A DNA stretch of 64,000 nucleotides from Halomonas fontilapidosi (GTDB taxonomy: Bacteria; Pseudomonadota; Gammaproteobacteria; Pseudomonadales; Halomonadaceae). Within the stretch, counting starts at the first letter, position 1; each line of letters opens with the position of its first letter. A program made the position numbers and the translations under genes. The notes beneath the pieces are model-generated. The model did no database searches and had not been told where the DNA came from. It saw nothing but the letters and a program-made list of their open reading frames with translations. The stretch lies in the NCBI RefSeq assembly GCF_014192285.1, contig NZ_JACHXQ010000001.1:712581-776580 (forward strand), read 5' to 3'. Positions 49,998-58,742 of the stretch are shown here, one piece after another.

Positions 49998-52826
49998 TTA
50001 GAGGTTAAAGGCGTCTTCCACCAGCTGGCGCTGCTGTTCGGTATGCACGGACATGTAGCCCGCCGCGGGTGCCGCGGATGCCGGGCGACCGGCGAACTTG
50101 AGCTTGCCGCCCAGGCCGTCACGCAGCATGTCGGCCACGGCCCGCATGTGGTGCTGGCTCGAATACCAGGCGCCCTGGTTGAGCGGCTCTTCCTGGCACC
50201 ACACCACATCGGTGACGTTGGTGTAGTTCTTGATGGCCTCCAGCAGCTCCTCCTTGGGGAAGGGGTAGAGCTGCTCGATGCGCAGGATCGCCACATCGTC
50301 GCGGGCGTTCTCCTCGCGCCAGTTGGCCAGGTCGTAATAGACCTTGCCGGCGCAGAGGACGATGCGCTCGACCTTCTCGGCCTCTAGCTTGCCCTGATCG
50401 GGCAGCACCATCTGGAAGCCGCCGTCCGCCAGTTCCTCGAGGCTCGAGGTCGCCGACTTGTGGCGCAGCAGGCTCTTGGGGGTCATCACCACCAGCGGCT
50501 TGCGCAGCGGGCGGATCACCTGGCGGCGCAGCAGGTGGAAGATCTGCGCCGGCGTGGTCGGCACGCAGACCTGCATGTTGTGCTCGGCACACATCTGCAG
50601 GAAGCGCTCGAGACGCGCCGAGGAGTGCTCCGGGCCCTGCCCCTCGTAGCCGTGAGGCAGCAGCATGGTCAGACCGCACAGCCGCTCCCACTTGGTCTCG
50701 CCGGAGGAGATGAACTGGTCGACCACCACCTGAGCGCCGTTGAAGAAGTCGCCGAACTGGGCTTCCCACACGATCAGCGCGTTGGGCATGGTCGTGGCGT
50801 AGCCATACTCGAAGGCCAGCACGGCCTCTTCCGAGAGGAAGGAGTCGTGGATGGTAAAGCGCGGCTGACCGTCGGCCATGTGCTGCAGCGGCACGTAGGC
50901 GCTGCCGTCCTTCTGGTTATGCACCACCGCATGGCGGTGGGAGAAGGTACCACGGCCGACGTCCTGGCCGGTGATGCGCACCGGATGCCCCTGATCGATC
51001 AGGGTGGCGTAGGCCAGCGTCTCGGCAAAGCCCCAGTTGACCGCCAGGCCACCGGCCTGCATCTTGCGCCGGTCGTCGTAGATCTTGGCCACCTGGCGCT
51101 GCACCTCGACGCCATCGGGAACCTCGCACATCTTGCCGGCAAGACGCTGCAGCCGCTTCATATCCACGGTGGTGTCGGCATGGCCGGTCCACTCATGGCC
51201 TAGGTAAGGCGTCCAGTCGACGAACAGCGACTTGTTGGGCTCCTGCACCAGGGCATTGGCCACGTGGTTGCCGGCCATCAGGTCGTCGCGGTACTTCTCC
51301 ATCATCGCCTTGGCGTCATCGTCGCTGAGCAGCCCCTGGCTGACCAGCCGCTCGATGTAGCGGCTCCGCGAGGACGGATGGTCCTTGATCTTGCTATACA
51401 TCATCGGCTGGGTGCCGGAGGGCTCGTCGGCCTCGTTGTGCCCGCGGCGGCGGTAGCACACCAGGTCGATGACCACGTCGCGATTGAACTGCTGGCGATA
51501 GTCCAGCGCCACCTGGGTGGTGTGCAATACGGCGTCAGGGTCGTCGCCGTTGACGTGGAAGATGGGCGCCTGGACCATCTTGGCGATATCGGTGCAGTAC
51601 TCGGTGGAGCGCGAGTCCTCGGGGTGCGAGGTGGTGAAGCCCACCTGGTTGTTGATCACGATGTGGACCGTGCCGCCCGTCTTGTAGGCACGGGTCTGCG
51701 ACATCTGGAAGGTCTCCATGACCACGCCCTGGCCGGCGAAGGCGGCATCACCGTGGACGTTGATCGGCAGCACCTTGTTGCCGACCGGATCGTCTCGCCG
51801 ATCCTGACGGGCACGCACCGAGCCCTCGACCACCGGGGCAACGATCTCCAGGTGGGACGGGTTGAACGACAGCGCCAGGTGCACCTCGCCGCCCGGGGTC
51901 ATCACGTTGGAACTGAAGCCCTGGTGGTACTTGACGTCGCCCGAACCGCGCTCGATGACCTTCTTGCCATCGAACTCGTCGATCAGATCCGAGGGGTTCT
52001 TGCCGAGGATGTTGACCAGCAGGTTGAGGCGCCCGCGGTGCGCCATGCCGATCACCACCTCCTTGGTGCCGTAGCCGCCGGCGCGCTGGATCAGCTCGTC
52101 CATCATCGGAATGAAGGCTTCACCGCCCTCGAGGCCGAAGCGCTTGGTGCCCGGGTACTTCGAGGCCAGGTAGCTCTCCAGGCCCTCGGCGGCCGTCAGC
52201 CGCTCCAGCACGTGCTTGCGCACCTCGGGACTGAACTTGGGTGCCGAGCGCACCGACTCGAAGCGCTGCTGCAGCCAGCGCTTCTCCTCGGTATCGACGA
52301 TGTGCATGACCTCGCAGCCGATGGAGCGGCAGTAGGTCTGCTCCAGGGCGCTGACGATCTCCTTGAGCGGCGCCTTGTCCAGGCCCATGAAGAAGGAGCC
52401 GGTCTGGAACTCGGTGTCCAGGTCGGCCTTCGAGAGCTGGTGGAAGGAGAGGTCGAGGTCGGGAACGGGGGTGGGGCTGCGCAAACCGAGCGGGTCGATG
52501 TCGGCCTTCTGGTGCCCGCGGAAGCGGTAGGCGTTGATCAGCTGGAGAACCTTGACCTGTTTCTTGTTCTCGTCACTGGCGGCAACAGCCTGGGTGGTAC
52601 GCCGATGACGACCCAGCTGGTAGAACTGCTCGCGAATGGGCTCGAGAGGTACGTCCTCACTGGGCCCGCCGTCGGGGCGCGGCAGCTGGTCGAAGTACTG
52701 GCGCCATTCGTCGGGAACGGCGGAGGGATCATCGAGGTACTGTTCATAGAGCGCTTCCACATAGTGAGCGTTGCCGCCACTCACGTGGGAGGAGCGCCAC
52801 ATCAACTCCATTATGCCTTGTTGCAT
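49998..52826 (-). CDS. sucA: 2-oxoglutarate dehydrogenase E1 component
   Basis: The thiamine diphosphate enzyme that decarboxylates 2-oxoglutarate. The 942-residue protein has the N-terminal docking segment [55 protein letters not shown], the ThDP motif with VNGDDPDAV and [11 protein letters not shown], and [42 protein letters not shown] 52826 matches the E. coli N-terminus; the ORF could extend to 52889 but without support. Confidence 0.97.
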   Translation of the reverse strand: MQQGIMELMWRSSHVSGGNAHYVEALYEQYLDDPSAVPDEWRQYFDQLPRPDGGPSEDVPLEPIREQFYQLGRHRRTTQAVAASDENKKQVKVLQLINAYRFRGHQKADIDPLGLRSPTPVPDLDLSFHQLSKADLDTEFQTGSFFMGLDKAPLKEIVSALEQTYCRSIGCEVMHIVDTEEKRWLQQRFESVRSAPKFSPEVRKHVLERLTAAEGLESYLASKYPGTKRFGLEGGEAFIPMMDELIQRAGGYGTKEVVIGMAHRGRLNLLVNILGKNPSDLIDEFDGKKVIERGSGDVKYHQGFSSNVMTPGGEVHLALSFNPSHLEIVAPVVEGSVRARQDRRDDPVGNKVLPINVHGDAAFAGQGVVMETFQMSQTRAYKTGGTVHIVINNQVGFTTSHPEDSRSTEYCTDIAKMVQAPIFHVNGDDPDAVLHTTQVALDYRQQFNRDVVIDLVCYRRRGHNEADEPSGTQPMMYSKIKDHPSSRSRYIERLVSQGLLSDDDAKAMMEKYRDDLMAGNHVANALVQEPNKSLFVDWTPYLGHEWTGHADTTVDMKRLQRLAGKMCEVPDGVEVQRQVAKIYDDRRKMQAGGLAVNWGFAETLAYATLIDQGHPVRITGQDVGRGTFSHRHAVVHNQKDGSAYVPLQHMADGQPRFTIHDSFLSEEAVLAFEYGYATTMPNALIVWEAQFGDFFNGAQVVVDQFISSGETKWERLCGLTMLLPHGYEGQGPEHSSARLERFLQMCAEHNMQVCVPTTPAQIFHLLRRQVIRPLRKPLVVMTPKSLLRHKSATSSLEELADGGFQMVLPDQGKLEAEKVERIVLCAGKVYYDLANWREENARDDVAILRIEQLYPFPKEELLEAIKNYTNVTDVVWCQEEPLNQGAWYSSQHHMRAVADMLRDGLGGKLKFAGRPASAAPAAGYMSVHTEQQRQLVEDAFNL

Positions 52827-52934
52827 CTCTTGGTCACCCTGCACTGATGGGGTGGTATCGGCGCCGACACGACTCGACCGCATCGACATCGGTGGTGCCC
52901 TGCCTGAGGGAGGGCATCCTGAATTCCATGGTCA

Positions 52935-52961
52935 AGAGCCGGTGCCCTGGGCACCGGCTCT
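52935..52961 (-). terminator. Intrinsic terminator-like hairpin between sdhB and sucA
   Basis: AGAGCCGGTGCC and GGCACCGGCTCT form a perfect 12-bp stem with a 3-nt loop in the 222-bp sdhB-sucA gap; on the minus strand it is followed by TGACCATGG without a T run. It may attenuate read-through from sdhCDAB into sucAB or protect the upstream mRNA end. Confidence 0.55.
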
Positions 52962-53048
52962 GAGCATCATGCTCCGTACCGGACTCGACTGCGACCACTT
53001 GCCGCAGTCCAAGGGGGACAAGCATGATAACAAGCTGGACGCCACGAT

Positions 53049-53759
53049 TTAAGTGGCATTGGCCAGCAGCATCTCACGGATCTTGCCGATCGCCCGGGTC
53101 GGGTTGAGTCCCTTGGGGCAGACCGCGACGCAGTTCATGATCCCGCGGCAACGGAACACGGAGAACGGGTCCTCCAGCTCCGCCAGGCGCTCGCTGGTGG
53201 CCATGTCGCGCGAATCGGCCAGGAACCGATAGGACTGCAGCAGGCCCGCCGGGCCGACGAACTTGTCCGGGTTCCACCAGAACGACGGGCAGGCGGTGGA
53301 GCAGCACGCACACAGGATGCACTCATAGAGGCCGTCGAGCTTGTCACGCTCCTCCGGCGACTGCAGGCGCTCGATGGCCGGTGCCGGCTCATCGTTCTGC
53401 AGGTACGGCTGAATGCGCTCGTACTGCTGGTAGAACAGCCCCATGTCGACCACCAGGTCACGGATCACCGGCAGCCCCGGCAACGGCCGCAGGGTCAGCT
53501 TGTTGCCCTTGACCACCTCGGAGAGCGGCGTGATGCAGGCCAGACCGTTCTTACCGTTCATGTTCATGCCGTCGGAACCGCACACGCCCTCACGGCAGCT
53601 GCGACGATAGGCCAGGCCGTTGTCCTGCTCCTTGGCCAGGTGCAGGACGTCGAGCACCATCAGGTCGCGGCCCTGGGTGTCGACCTGAAACTCCTGCATG
53701 TAGGGCGCGGAGTCGGTTTCCGGGTTGTAGCGGTACAGGGATACCTGAAGCTTGGACAT
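53049..53759 (-). CDS. sdhB: Succinate dehydrogenase iron-sulfur subunit
   Basis: Carries electrons from SdhA to quinone. The 236-residue protein has the three cluster motifs: CREGVCGSDGMNMNGKNGLAC for 2Fe-2S (written in the family as C-x4-C-x2-D), CILCACCSTACP for 4Fe-4S, and CRGIMNCVAVCPKG for 3Fe-4S. Length agrees with E. coli (238). It starts 11 nt after the sdhA stop. Confidence 0.97.
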   Translation of the reverse strand: MSKLQVSLYRYNPETDSAPYMQEFQVDTQGRDLMVLDVLHLAKEQDNGLAYRRSCREGVCGSDGMNMNGKNGLACITPLSEVVKGNKLTLRPLPGLPVIRDLVVDMGLFYQQYERIQPYLQNDEPAPAIERLQSPEERDKLDGLYECILCACCSTACPSFWWNPDKFVGPAGLLQSYRFLADSRDMATSERLAELEDPFSVFRCRGIMNCVAVCPKGLNPTRAIGKIREMLLANAT

Positions 53760-53770
53760 CGTGACTCCCC

Positions 53771-55543
53771 TTAGTAGGTGCGGACTTTCGGCTCGAACAT
53801 GTCGACGGTCTTGGGTGCGAAGTTGACATCGCGCTTGCCCAGTCGTTTCTCGGCCGGGAAGTAGAGCGAGTGCTTCAGCCAGTTGACGTCATCGCGGTCC
53901 GGGTAGTCGTAGCGAGAGTGAGCGCCACGGCTCTCCTTGCGCTCCAGGGCTGCGATGGCAGTCGCCTCGGCCACTTCCATCAGGTTATCCAGCTCCAGGG
54001 CCTCGACACGCGCGGTGTTGAAGGTGTTGGACTTGTCCGGCAGGTAGGCGTTGGCGATCCGCTCACGCAGCTCTTCCAGGCGCTTGACGCCCTCAACCAT
54101 GTTCTCCTCTTCGCGGAACACGCCGAACGAGGTCTGCATGATGTCCTGCAGCTCGCGCTTGAGATCGGGGACGGTCTCGCCACCCTCGGACTCGTTCCAG
54201 CGCGTGATGCGTTGCATCGCAGCGGCGACATCGGACTCGGAGGCGTCGAGGTACTCGATACCCTCGTTGAGCGCACTCTCGATGAACATGCCCGCCGCAC
54301 GGCCGAAGACCACCAGGTCGAGCAGCGAGTTGCCGCCCAGACGGTTGGCGCCATGCACCGACACGCAGGCTGCCTCGCCACAGGCGAACAGGCCGTTGAC
54401 GATCTGATCGCTGCCGTCGGGCTTCTGCATGATCGCCTGACCGTGCACGTTGGTCGGGATCCCGCCCATCATATAGTGGCAGGTCGGCACGACCGGGATC
54501 GGCTCCTTGGCCGGATCCACGTGAGCGAAAGTCTTGGAGAGCTCGACAATGCCGGGCAGGCGCTTGCCAAGGACATCCTCGCCCAGGTGATCCAGCTTGA
54601 GGAAGACGTGGTCGGCCTTCTCCCCACAGCCACGACCCTCGAGGATCTCCATGACCATGGAGCGCGCCACCACATCGCGACCGGCCAGGTCCTTGGCGTT
54701 GGGCGCGTAACGCTCCATGAAGCGCTCGCCGTCCTTGTTGACCAGGTAGCCACCCTCGCCGCGACAGCCCTCGGTGACCAGGGTCCCCGCGCCGTAGATA
54801 CCGGTCGGGTGGAACTGCCACATCTCCATGTCCTGCATCGGGAAGCCGGCGCGCAGCGCCATGCCGATGCCGTCACCGGTGTTGATCAGGGCGTTGGTGG
54901 TGGAGGCGAAGATGCGCCCTGCCCCGCCGGTCGCCATGACGGTGGCCTTGGACTTCACATGCACCACTTCGCCGGTCTCGATGTCCATGGCGATGCAGCC
55001 CACCACGTCGCCGTTGGCGTTCTTGACCAGGTCGACGGCATACCACTCGTTGAGGAAGGTGGTGTTGTTCTTCAGGTTGTTCTGATAGAGCGTGTGCAGC
55101 AGGGCATGGCCGGTACGGTCGGCGGCGGCACAGGTCCGCGCCGCCTGGCCGCCCTTGCCGAAGTCCTTGGACTGGCCGCCGAACGGGCGCTGGTAGATAC
55201 GCCCGTTGTCGAAGCGGGAGAAGGGCAGGCCCATATGCTCCAGCTCGAAGACCGCCTTGGGGCCCTCGGAGCACATGTACTCGGAGGCGTCCTGGTCGGC
55301 GATATAGTCGCCGCCCTTGACGGTGTCGTACATATGCCAGCGCCAGTCGTCGTTGGGATCCGCGGAGGCGATGGCGCAGGTGATGCCGCCCTGGGCAGAC
55401 ACGGTGTGCGAGCGGGTCGGGAAGACCTTGGACAGCACCGCGGTCTTCTTGCCGGACTTGGCCAGCTCGAGGGCGGCCCGCAGGCCGGCACCACCCCCGC
55501 CGATGATGATGGCGTCGAAAGACAGGCTACGCATGGTAGACAT
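53771..55543 (-). CDS. sdhA: Succinate dehydrogenase flavoprotein subunit
   Basis: Oxidises succinate to fumarate using covalent FAD. The 590-residue protein has the Rossmann motif [14 protein letters not shown], the flavinylated histidine in [10 protein letters not shown] (His46), [27 protein letters not shown], the active-site block [12 protein letters not shown], and [18 protein letters not shown]. It follows sdhD by 3 nt. Confidence 0.98.
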   Translation of the reverse strand: MSTMRSLSFDAIIIGGGGAGLRAALELAKSGKKTAVLSKVFPTRSHTVSAQGGITCAIASADPNDDWRWHMYDTVKGGDYIADQDASEYMCSEGPKAVFELEHMGLPFSRFDNGRIYQRPFGGQSKDFGKGGQAARTCAAADRTGHALLHTLYQNNLKNNTTFLNEWYAVDLVKNANGDVVGCIAMDIETGEVVHVKSKATVMATGGAGRIFASTTNALINTGDGIGMALRAGFPMQDMEMWQFHPTGIYGAGTLVTEGCRGEGGYLVNKDGERFMERYAPNAKDLAGRDVVARSMVMEILEGRGCGEKADHVFLKLDHLGEDVLGKRLPGIVELSKTFAHVDPAKEPIPVVPTCHYMMGGIPTNVHGQAIMQKPDGSDQIVNGLFACGEAACVSVHGANRLGGNSLLDLVVFGRAAGMFIESALNEGIEYLDASESDVAAAMQRITRWNESEGGETVPDLKRELQDIMQTSFGVFREEENMVEGVKRLEELRERIANAYLPDKSNTFNTARVEALELDNLMEVAEATAIAALERKESRGAHSRYDYPDRDDVNWLKHSLYFPAEKRLGKRDVNFAPKTVDMFEPKVRTY

Positions 55544-55546
55544 GTA

Positions 55547-55894
55547 TCAGGCTCCCCACAGAACGATGATGCCCCAGACCAGGAACACGAAGATGGCCAG
55601 GATGATGATGAGCTGGGCGGCGACGCGAATGCCGGTCGGCTTGAGGTAGTCGGTAGTCACGGTCCACAGCCCGACCCAGGCGTGGGCGGCCAGCGAGATG
55701 AAGGCCAGCAGCGAGAAGATACGCATCCAGGTCTGGGAGAAGAGGCCGCTCCAGGCCGCGAAGTCCAGCCCGGGACTCAGGAGCAGGAAGCCGACGATAA
55801 AGAGTGTGTAGAGCGCCAGAACAACGGCAGAGACGCGCTGCAGCAGCCAGTCGGAGAGACCACTGCGCCCGAGATTCGTGATGTTGGTTACCAT
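55547..55894 (-). CDS. sdhD: Succinate dehydrogenase membrane anchor subunit SdhD
   Basis: The 115-residue protein has three spans: 20-39 (RVSAVVLALYTLFIVGFLLL), 58-78 and 91-112. It contributes the heme/quinone site: His71 in LAAHAWVGLWTVTTDYLKP is the likely axial heme ligand. It overlaps sdhC by 7 nt. Confidence 0.95.
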   Translation of the reverse strand: MVTNITNLGRSGLSDWLLQRVSAVVLALYTLFIVGFLLLSPGLDFAAWSGLFSQTWMRIFSLLAFISLAAHAWVGLWTVTTDYLKPTGIRVAAQLIIILAIFVFLVWGIIVLWGA

Positions 55895-56265
55895 ACCCAG
55901 ACTCCAGCCAGAATGATCAGGACCACGCTCACCACCACGGTGATCTGCGCCTTCTTGACACCCCCCTCGAGGGTCACGCCGATATCCATGTCCATCAGCA
56001 GGTGCTTGATGCCAGCCACGAAGTGGAAGGCCAGGGCGGACAGCAGCCCCCAGGCAACCAGCTTGGCCAGGAAGTTGTGGGCCAGGGCGTCACTCACGGC
56101 CGCGAAACCGGCCGGCGATGAGAGCGACGTATCTAGCGCCCAGAAGGCGAAGATCAGGCCGATAAAGAGGATGACGCCTGTGATGCGATGGGCAATGGAC
56201 GTCAAGGCGGGAAGGGGGAACTGTATCGTGGACAGGTCCAGATTTACGGGTCGTTTGCTATTCAC
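55888..56265 (-). CDS. sdhC: Succinate dehydrogenase cytochrome b556 subunit SdhC
   Basis: The 125-residue protein begins NSKRPVNLDLSTIQFPLPALTSIAHRITGVILF, matching the SdhC signature (RPVNLDL; SIxHRxTG), has three spans, and a heme-ligand His in HFVAGIKHLLMD. I place the start at GTG 56265, which gives the Pseudomonas-like MNSKRPVNL N-terminus; a GTG at 56277 would add four residues. No strong ribosome site is seen for either. It is first in sdhCDAB-sucAB-lpd-sucCD. Confidence 0.93.
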   Translation of the reverse strand: MNSKRPVNLDLSTIQFPLPALTSIAHRITGVILFIGLIFAFWALDTSLSSPAGFAAVSDALAHNFLAKLVAWGLLSALAFHFVAGIKHLLMDMDIGVTLEGGVKKAQITVVVSVVLIILAGVWVW

Positions 56266-56396
56266 GGCTCTACACACTCTCTTGGCCCGCTATTCGGTCG
56301 TCGGACAAGGCCCGAGCGGGCGGTGGTTTCGGGAAGGGACACGTTCGTGGCCGAGTTGGACACGACCACCGGTTCCTGCCAGTCGCGCGCTAAGAT

Positions 56397-56425
56397 TATA
56401 GGGACATCGCACCGCCATGACAAAT
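56397..56425 (-). promoter_or_regulatory. Sigma-70 promoter of sdhCDAB
   Basis: On the minus strand TTGTCA (56425-56420), a 17-bp spacer and TATAAT (56402-56397) make a near-consensus promoter; transcription would start near 56390, leaving a leader of about 125 nt before sdhC. Confidence 0.75.
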
Positions 56426-56564
56426 GGACACAGGACGCACTCGACCATGGTGGAAGGCCGATTTCTCGGCGCTGGCGGCGTTTTGCGGGGTATTCGCAGA
56501 CGTTGCCAGACAGCATGACACACCATTGTGGTGCAGGGCACCATTTCCTATACAGCAACGATAT

Positions 56565-56580
56565 CATTAACGCGTTAATG
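56565..56580. promoter_or_regulatory. 16-bp perfect palindrome in the sdhC-gltA divergent region
   Basis: CATTAACGCGTTAATG is fully symmetric. It lies about 28 bp upstream of the gltA -35 box and 140 bp upstream of the sdhC -35, a good place for an activator or repressor of both TCA units. I cannot name the protein. Confidence 0.5.
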
Positions 56581-56607
56581 TACAACACTAGCCGCCCAAT
56601 GGTGGAA

Positions 56608-56635
56608 TTGACAATCGCTGGGACGCTTCTATAGT
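56608..56635 (+). promoter_or_regulatory. Sigma-70 promoter of gltA
   Basis: A perfect TTGACA (56608-56613), a 16-bp spacer and TATAGT (56630-56635); start near 56642, about 70 nt before the gltA ATG. Confidence 0.85.
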
Positions 56636-56710
56636 GGGCGAACCTTTTCGCCAGCACCATCAGCGAAGCAACGACTTTTCGTCCCACCAGTAACTCGAGA
56701 GGAGGCCAGC

Positions 56711-57997
56711 ATGGCTGACAGGAAAGCGACATTGACGGTAGACGGTCTGGAAAAGCCGATCGACCTACCGATCTATTCCGGCACCCTGGGCCCCGACGTC
56801 ATTGACGTTCGCGGTCTCGGTGCCGAAGGCCTCTTCACCTATGACCCCGGCTTCATGGCCACATCCTCCTGCCAATCGGCGATCACCTATATCGATGGCG
56901 GAAAGGGGGTGCTGCTGCACCGCGGCTATCCGATCGACCAGCTGGCGAAAGAGTCCGACTTCGTCGAGCTATGCTACCTGCTGATGTTCGGCGAACTGCC
57001 CGACGACGCCCAATACGCAGACTTCGAGTCGCGGATCAGCAACCACACCATGGTCCACGACCAGATCAACAATTTCTTCAAGGGCTTCCGCCGCGACGCC
57101 CACCCGATGTCGATTCTGTGTGGCGTGGTCGGCGGCCTGGCCGCCTTCTACCACGACCACCTCGACATCAATGTGGTCGAGGACCGCGAGATCAGCGCTA
57201 TTCGCCTGATCGCCAAGATGCCGACCATTGCGGCGATGTCCTACAAGTACAACATCGGCCAGCCGTTCAACTACCCGCGTAACGACCTGAACTATGCAGA
57301 GAACTTCCTCTACATGATGTTCAGCAACCCATGCGAGCAATACAAGATCAACCCGGTCTACGCCAAGGCCATGGACCGCATCTTCATGCTCCACGCGGAC
57401 CACGAGCAGAACGCCTCTACCTCTACCGTACGTCTGGCAGGCTCCACCGGCGCCAACCCCTTCGCCTGCATCAGCGCCGGCATTGCGGCTCTCTGGGGTC
57501 CGGCCCACGGCGGCGCCAACGAGGCGGTGCTGAACATGCTCGACGAGATCGGCGATGAATCCGAGGAGAACATCCAGCGCTTCGTCGACAAGGCCAAGGA
57601 CAAGGACGACCCGTTCAAGCTGATGGGCTTCGGCCACCGGGTCTACCGTAACTTTGACCCCCGCGCCAAGGTGATGAAGGAGACCTGCGACGAGGTGCTC
57701 GCCGAGCTGGGCATGGCCGACGACCCGCAGCTCAAGATCGCCAAGCGGCTGGAACAGATCGCCCTGGAGGACGACTACTTCATCGAGCGCAAGCTCTACC
57801 CGAACGTCGACTTCTATTCCGGCATCATCCTCAAGGCCATGGGCATCCCCAAGAACATGTTCACGGTGATCTTCGCCGTCTCGCGCACCATCGGCTGGAT
57901 CTCCCATTGGCATGAGATGCTCAGCGACAGCTACAAGATAGGTCGCCCGCGTCAGCTCTACACCGGCCACGAACAGCGCGACTACCCGACACGCTGA
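56711..57997 (+). CDS. gltA: Citrate synthase (type II, hexameric)
   Basis: Condenses acetyl-CoA and oxaloacetate. The 428-residue protein has the N-terminal beta domain of NADH-sensitive Gram-negative enzymes ([20 protein letters not shown]), [19 protein letters not shown], the catalytic His region [16 protein letters not shown] and [11 protein letters not shown], and [15 protein letters not shown] with the catalytic Asp downstream. ATG 56711 follows AGGAGG. It is divergent from sdhCDAB, as in enterics and Pseudomonas, and ends at a terminator. Confidence 0.97.
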   Translation: MADRKATLTVDGLEKPIDLPIYSGTLGPDVIDVRGLGAEGLFTYDPGFMATSSCQSAITYIDGGKGVLLHRGYPIDQLAKESDFVELCYLLMFGELPDDAQYADFESRISNHTMVHDQINNFFKGFRRDAHPMSILCGVVGGLAAFYHDHLDINVVEDREISAIRLIAKMPTIAAMSYKYNIGQPFNYPRNDLNYAENFLYMMFSNPCEQYKINPVYAKAMDRIFMLHADHEQNASTSTVRLAGSTGANPFACISAGIAALWGPAHGGANEAVLNMLDEIGDESEENIQRFVDKAKDKDDPFKLMGFGHRVYRNFDPRAKVMKETCDEVLAELGMADDPQLKIAKRLEQIALEDDYFIERKLYPNVDFYSGIILKAMGIPKNMFTVIFAVSRTIGWISHWHEMLSDSYKIGRPRQLYTGHEQRDYPTR

Positions 57998-58018
57998 GCC
58001 GACCCCCACCCCCTCAGC

Positions 58019-58042
58019 AAGGCCGCCCTCGGGCGGCCTTTT
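58019..58042 (+). terminator. Terminator of gltA
   Basis: AAGGCCGCC and GGCGGCCTT form a 9-bp stem with a CTCG loop, followed by TTGCG within a TTTT run, 22 nt after the stop. Confidence 0.9.
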
Positions 58043-58509
58043 GCGTTGACGGGCCATGCCAGTGGCTCGCAGGCCCAGTGGCTGATGGACGTCATACCCA
58101 AGTACGCGACAACTCCTTCAGCGGGGTTGACTTTACTGCTTGCTCAGCCTTCTTACTGGTCTGCCCCGTTTTCCACACATTCTGTGGATAAGCCTGTTCA
58201 AAACCTCTCGAAAAGGTCGCAGAATCGCCATGAGCAGCGGGGCCGGCTTAGATTGATCAATTTTTGACCTATCCTAACTTATTGAAATAAAAGGGAATTT
58301 GCAGGAGGCCGGCAACCATGCGGGTTCCGGGCGAGACTATGCACAGGTCGACTCAAGCGAGTCGTGAAAGTGGACAAGTCAAGGGGGTTGTCAAGCCGAT
58401 ATCGCCCAAAATGCTGGGATGAGCGACGCGCCATGGGATCGCAAAAAGGCACCAGGCGAACGAATCGTCAGGCGTAGTGCGATTGGAAAGATACAGCGAG
58501 GGAAGAAGG
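58043..58509. other. Noncoding region between gltA and the tRNA genes, with DnaA boxes and an A/T-rich patch
   Basis: TTTTCCACA (58169-58177) and TGTGGATAA (58183-58191) are inverted DnaA-box sequences, the second a perfect match to the TTATCCACA consensus, the first with one change. ATTGATCAAT (58252-58261) is a perfect palindrome leading into an A/T-rich stretch to about 58300, with TTGACC at 58264. A 34-codon frame with AGGAGG follows (58318). Downstream of the tRNA genes on the minus strand a CTTTTTG run near 58441-58447 may help terminate them. No other gene is seen. Confidence 0.5.
58318..58422 (+). CDS. Candidate 34-residue small protein or leader peptide
   Basis: ATG 58318 has a perfect AGGAGG at 58303-58308 with 9-nt spacing, in an otherwise gene-free stretch. 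The frame runs 34 codons to TGA 58422 and encodes a basic, Ser/Gly/Lys-rich peptide starting MRVPGETMHRSTQ and ending VKPISPKMLG. A TTGACC -35-like hexamer and A/T-rich DNA precede it, though the -10 is poor. No family is recognised. A strong ribosome site ahead of a short frame is suggestive, not proof. Confidence 0.35.
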   Translation: MRVPGETMHRSTQASRESGQVKGVVKPISPKMLG

Positions 58510-58585
58510 TGGCGTCCCATAGGGGGTTCGAACCCCTGTTACCGCCGTGAAAGGGCGGTGTCCTGGACCACTAGACGAATGGGAC
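58510..58585 (-). tRNA. tRNA-Glu (anticodon TTC)
   Basis: The minus strand folds as a full cloverleaf: GTCCCAT acceptor, TCGTCTAGTGGTCCAGGA D arm, anticodon arm CCGCCCTTTCACGGCGG with TTC, T arm CAGGGGTTCGAACCCCCT, and encoded CCA. It is 76 nt and close to E. coli tRNA-Glu. It follows tRNA-Ala by 23 nt and lies downstream of gltX, whose enzyme charges it. MnmA (12245) is expected to thiolate its U34. Confidence 0.97.
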
Positions 58586-58608
58586 GCAATATCTTCGGTG
58601 CGAGACGT

Positions 58609-58684
58609 TGGTGGAGCCTAGCGGGATCGAACCGCTGACCTCGACACTGCCAGTGTCGCGCTCTCCCAGCTGAGCTAAGGCCCC
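58609..58684 (-). tRNA. tRNA-Ala (anticodon GGC)
   Basis: On the minus strand GGGGCCT acceptor, GCTCAGCTGGGAGAGC D arm, anticodon stem CGACA/TGTCG with loop CTGGCAG (GGC anticodon), T arm AGCGGTTCGATCCCGCT and encoded CCA, 76 nt. It is the first gene of a two-tRNA transcript with tRNA-Glu. Confidence 0.97.
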
Positions 58685-58692
58685 GTATCTCT

Positions 58693-58735
58693 CGAAGACG
58701 GGGCGCATGTTACTGATTAACCCCGTCTTCGTCAA
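58693..58735 (-). promoter_or_regulatory. tRNA-Ala/Glu promoter with stringent-type discriminator, overlapped by an inverted repeat
   Basis: On the minus strand TTGACG (58735-58730), a 17-bp spacer and TAACAT (58712-58707) are followed by a GCGCCCC discriminator typical of stringently controlled stable-RNA promoters. The perfect 11-bp arms CGAAGACGGGG (58693-58703) and CCCCGTCTTCG (58721-58731) enclose the -10 and could be the gltX terminator hairpin, an operator, or both. Confidence 0.7.
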
Positions 58736-58742
58736 CACAGAA

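Noticed and set aside
53870..56401. An 843-codon frame antisense to sdhA, sdhD and sdhC
   Set aside because: It spans three certain genes on the opposite strand, including their junctions, and its composition is typical of antisense shadows.
58501..58690. Possible CRISPR-like or repeat structure from the stems in this stretch
   Set aside because: The stems are the arms of two complete tRNA cloverleaves.
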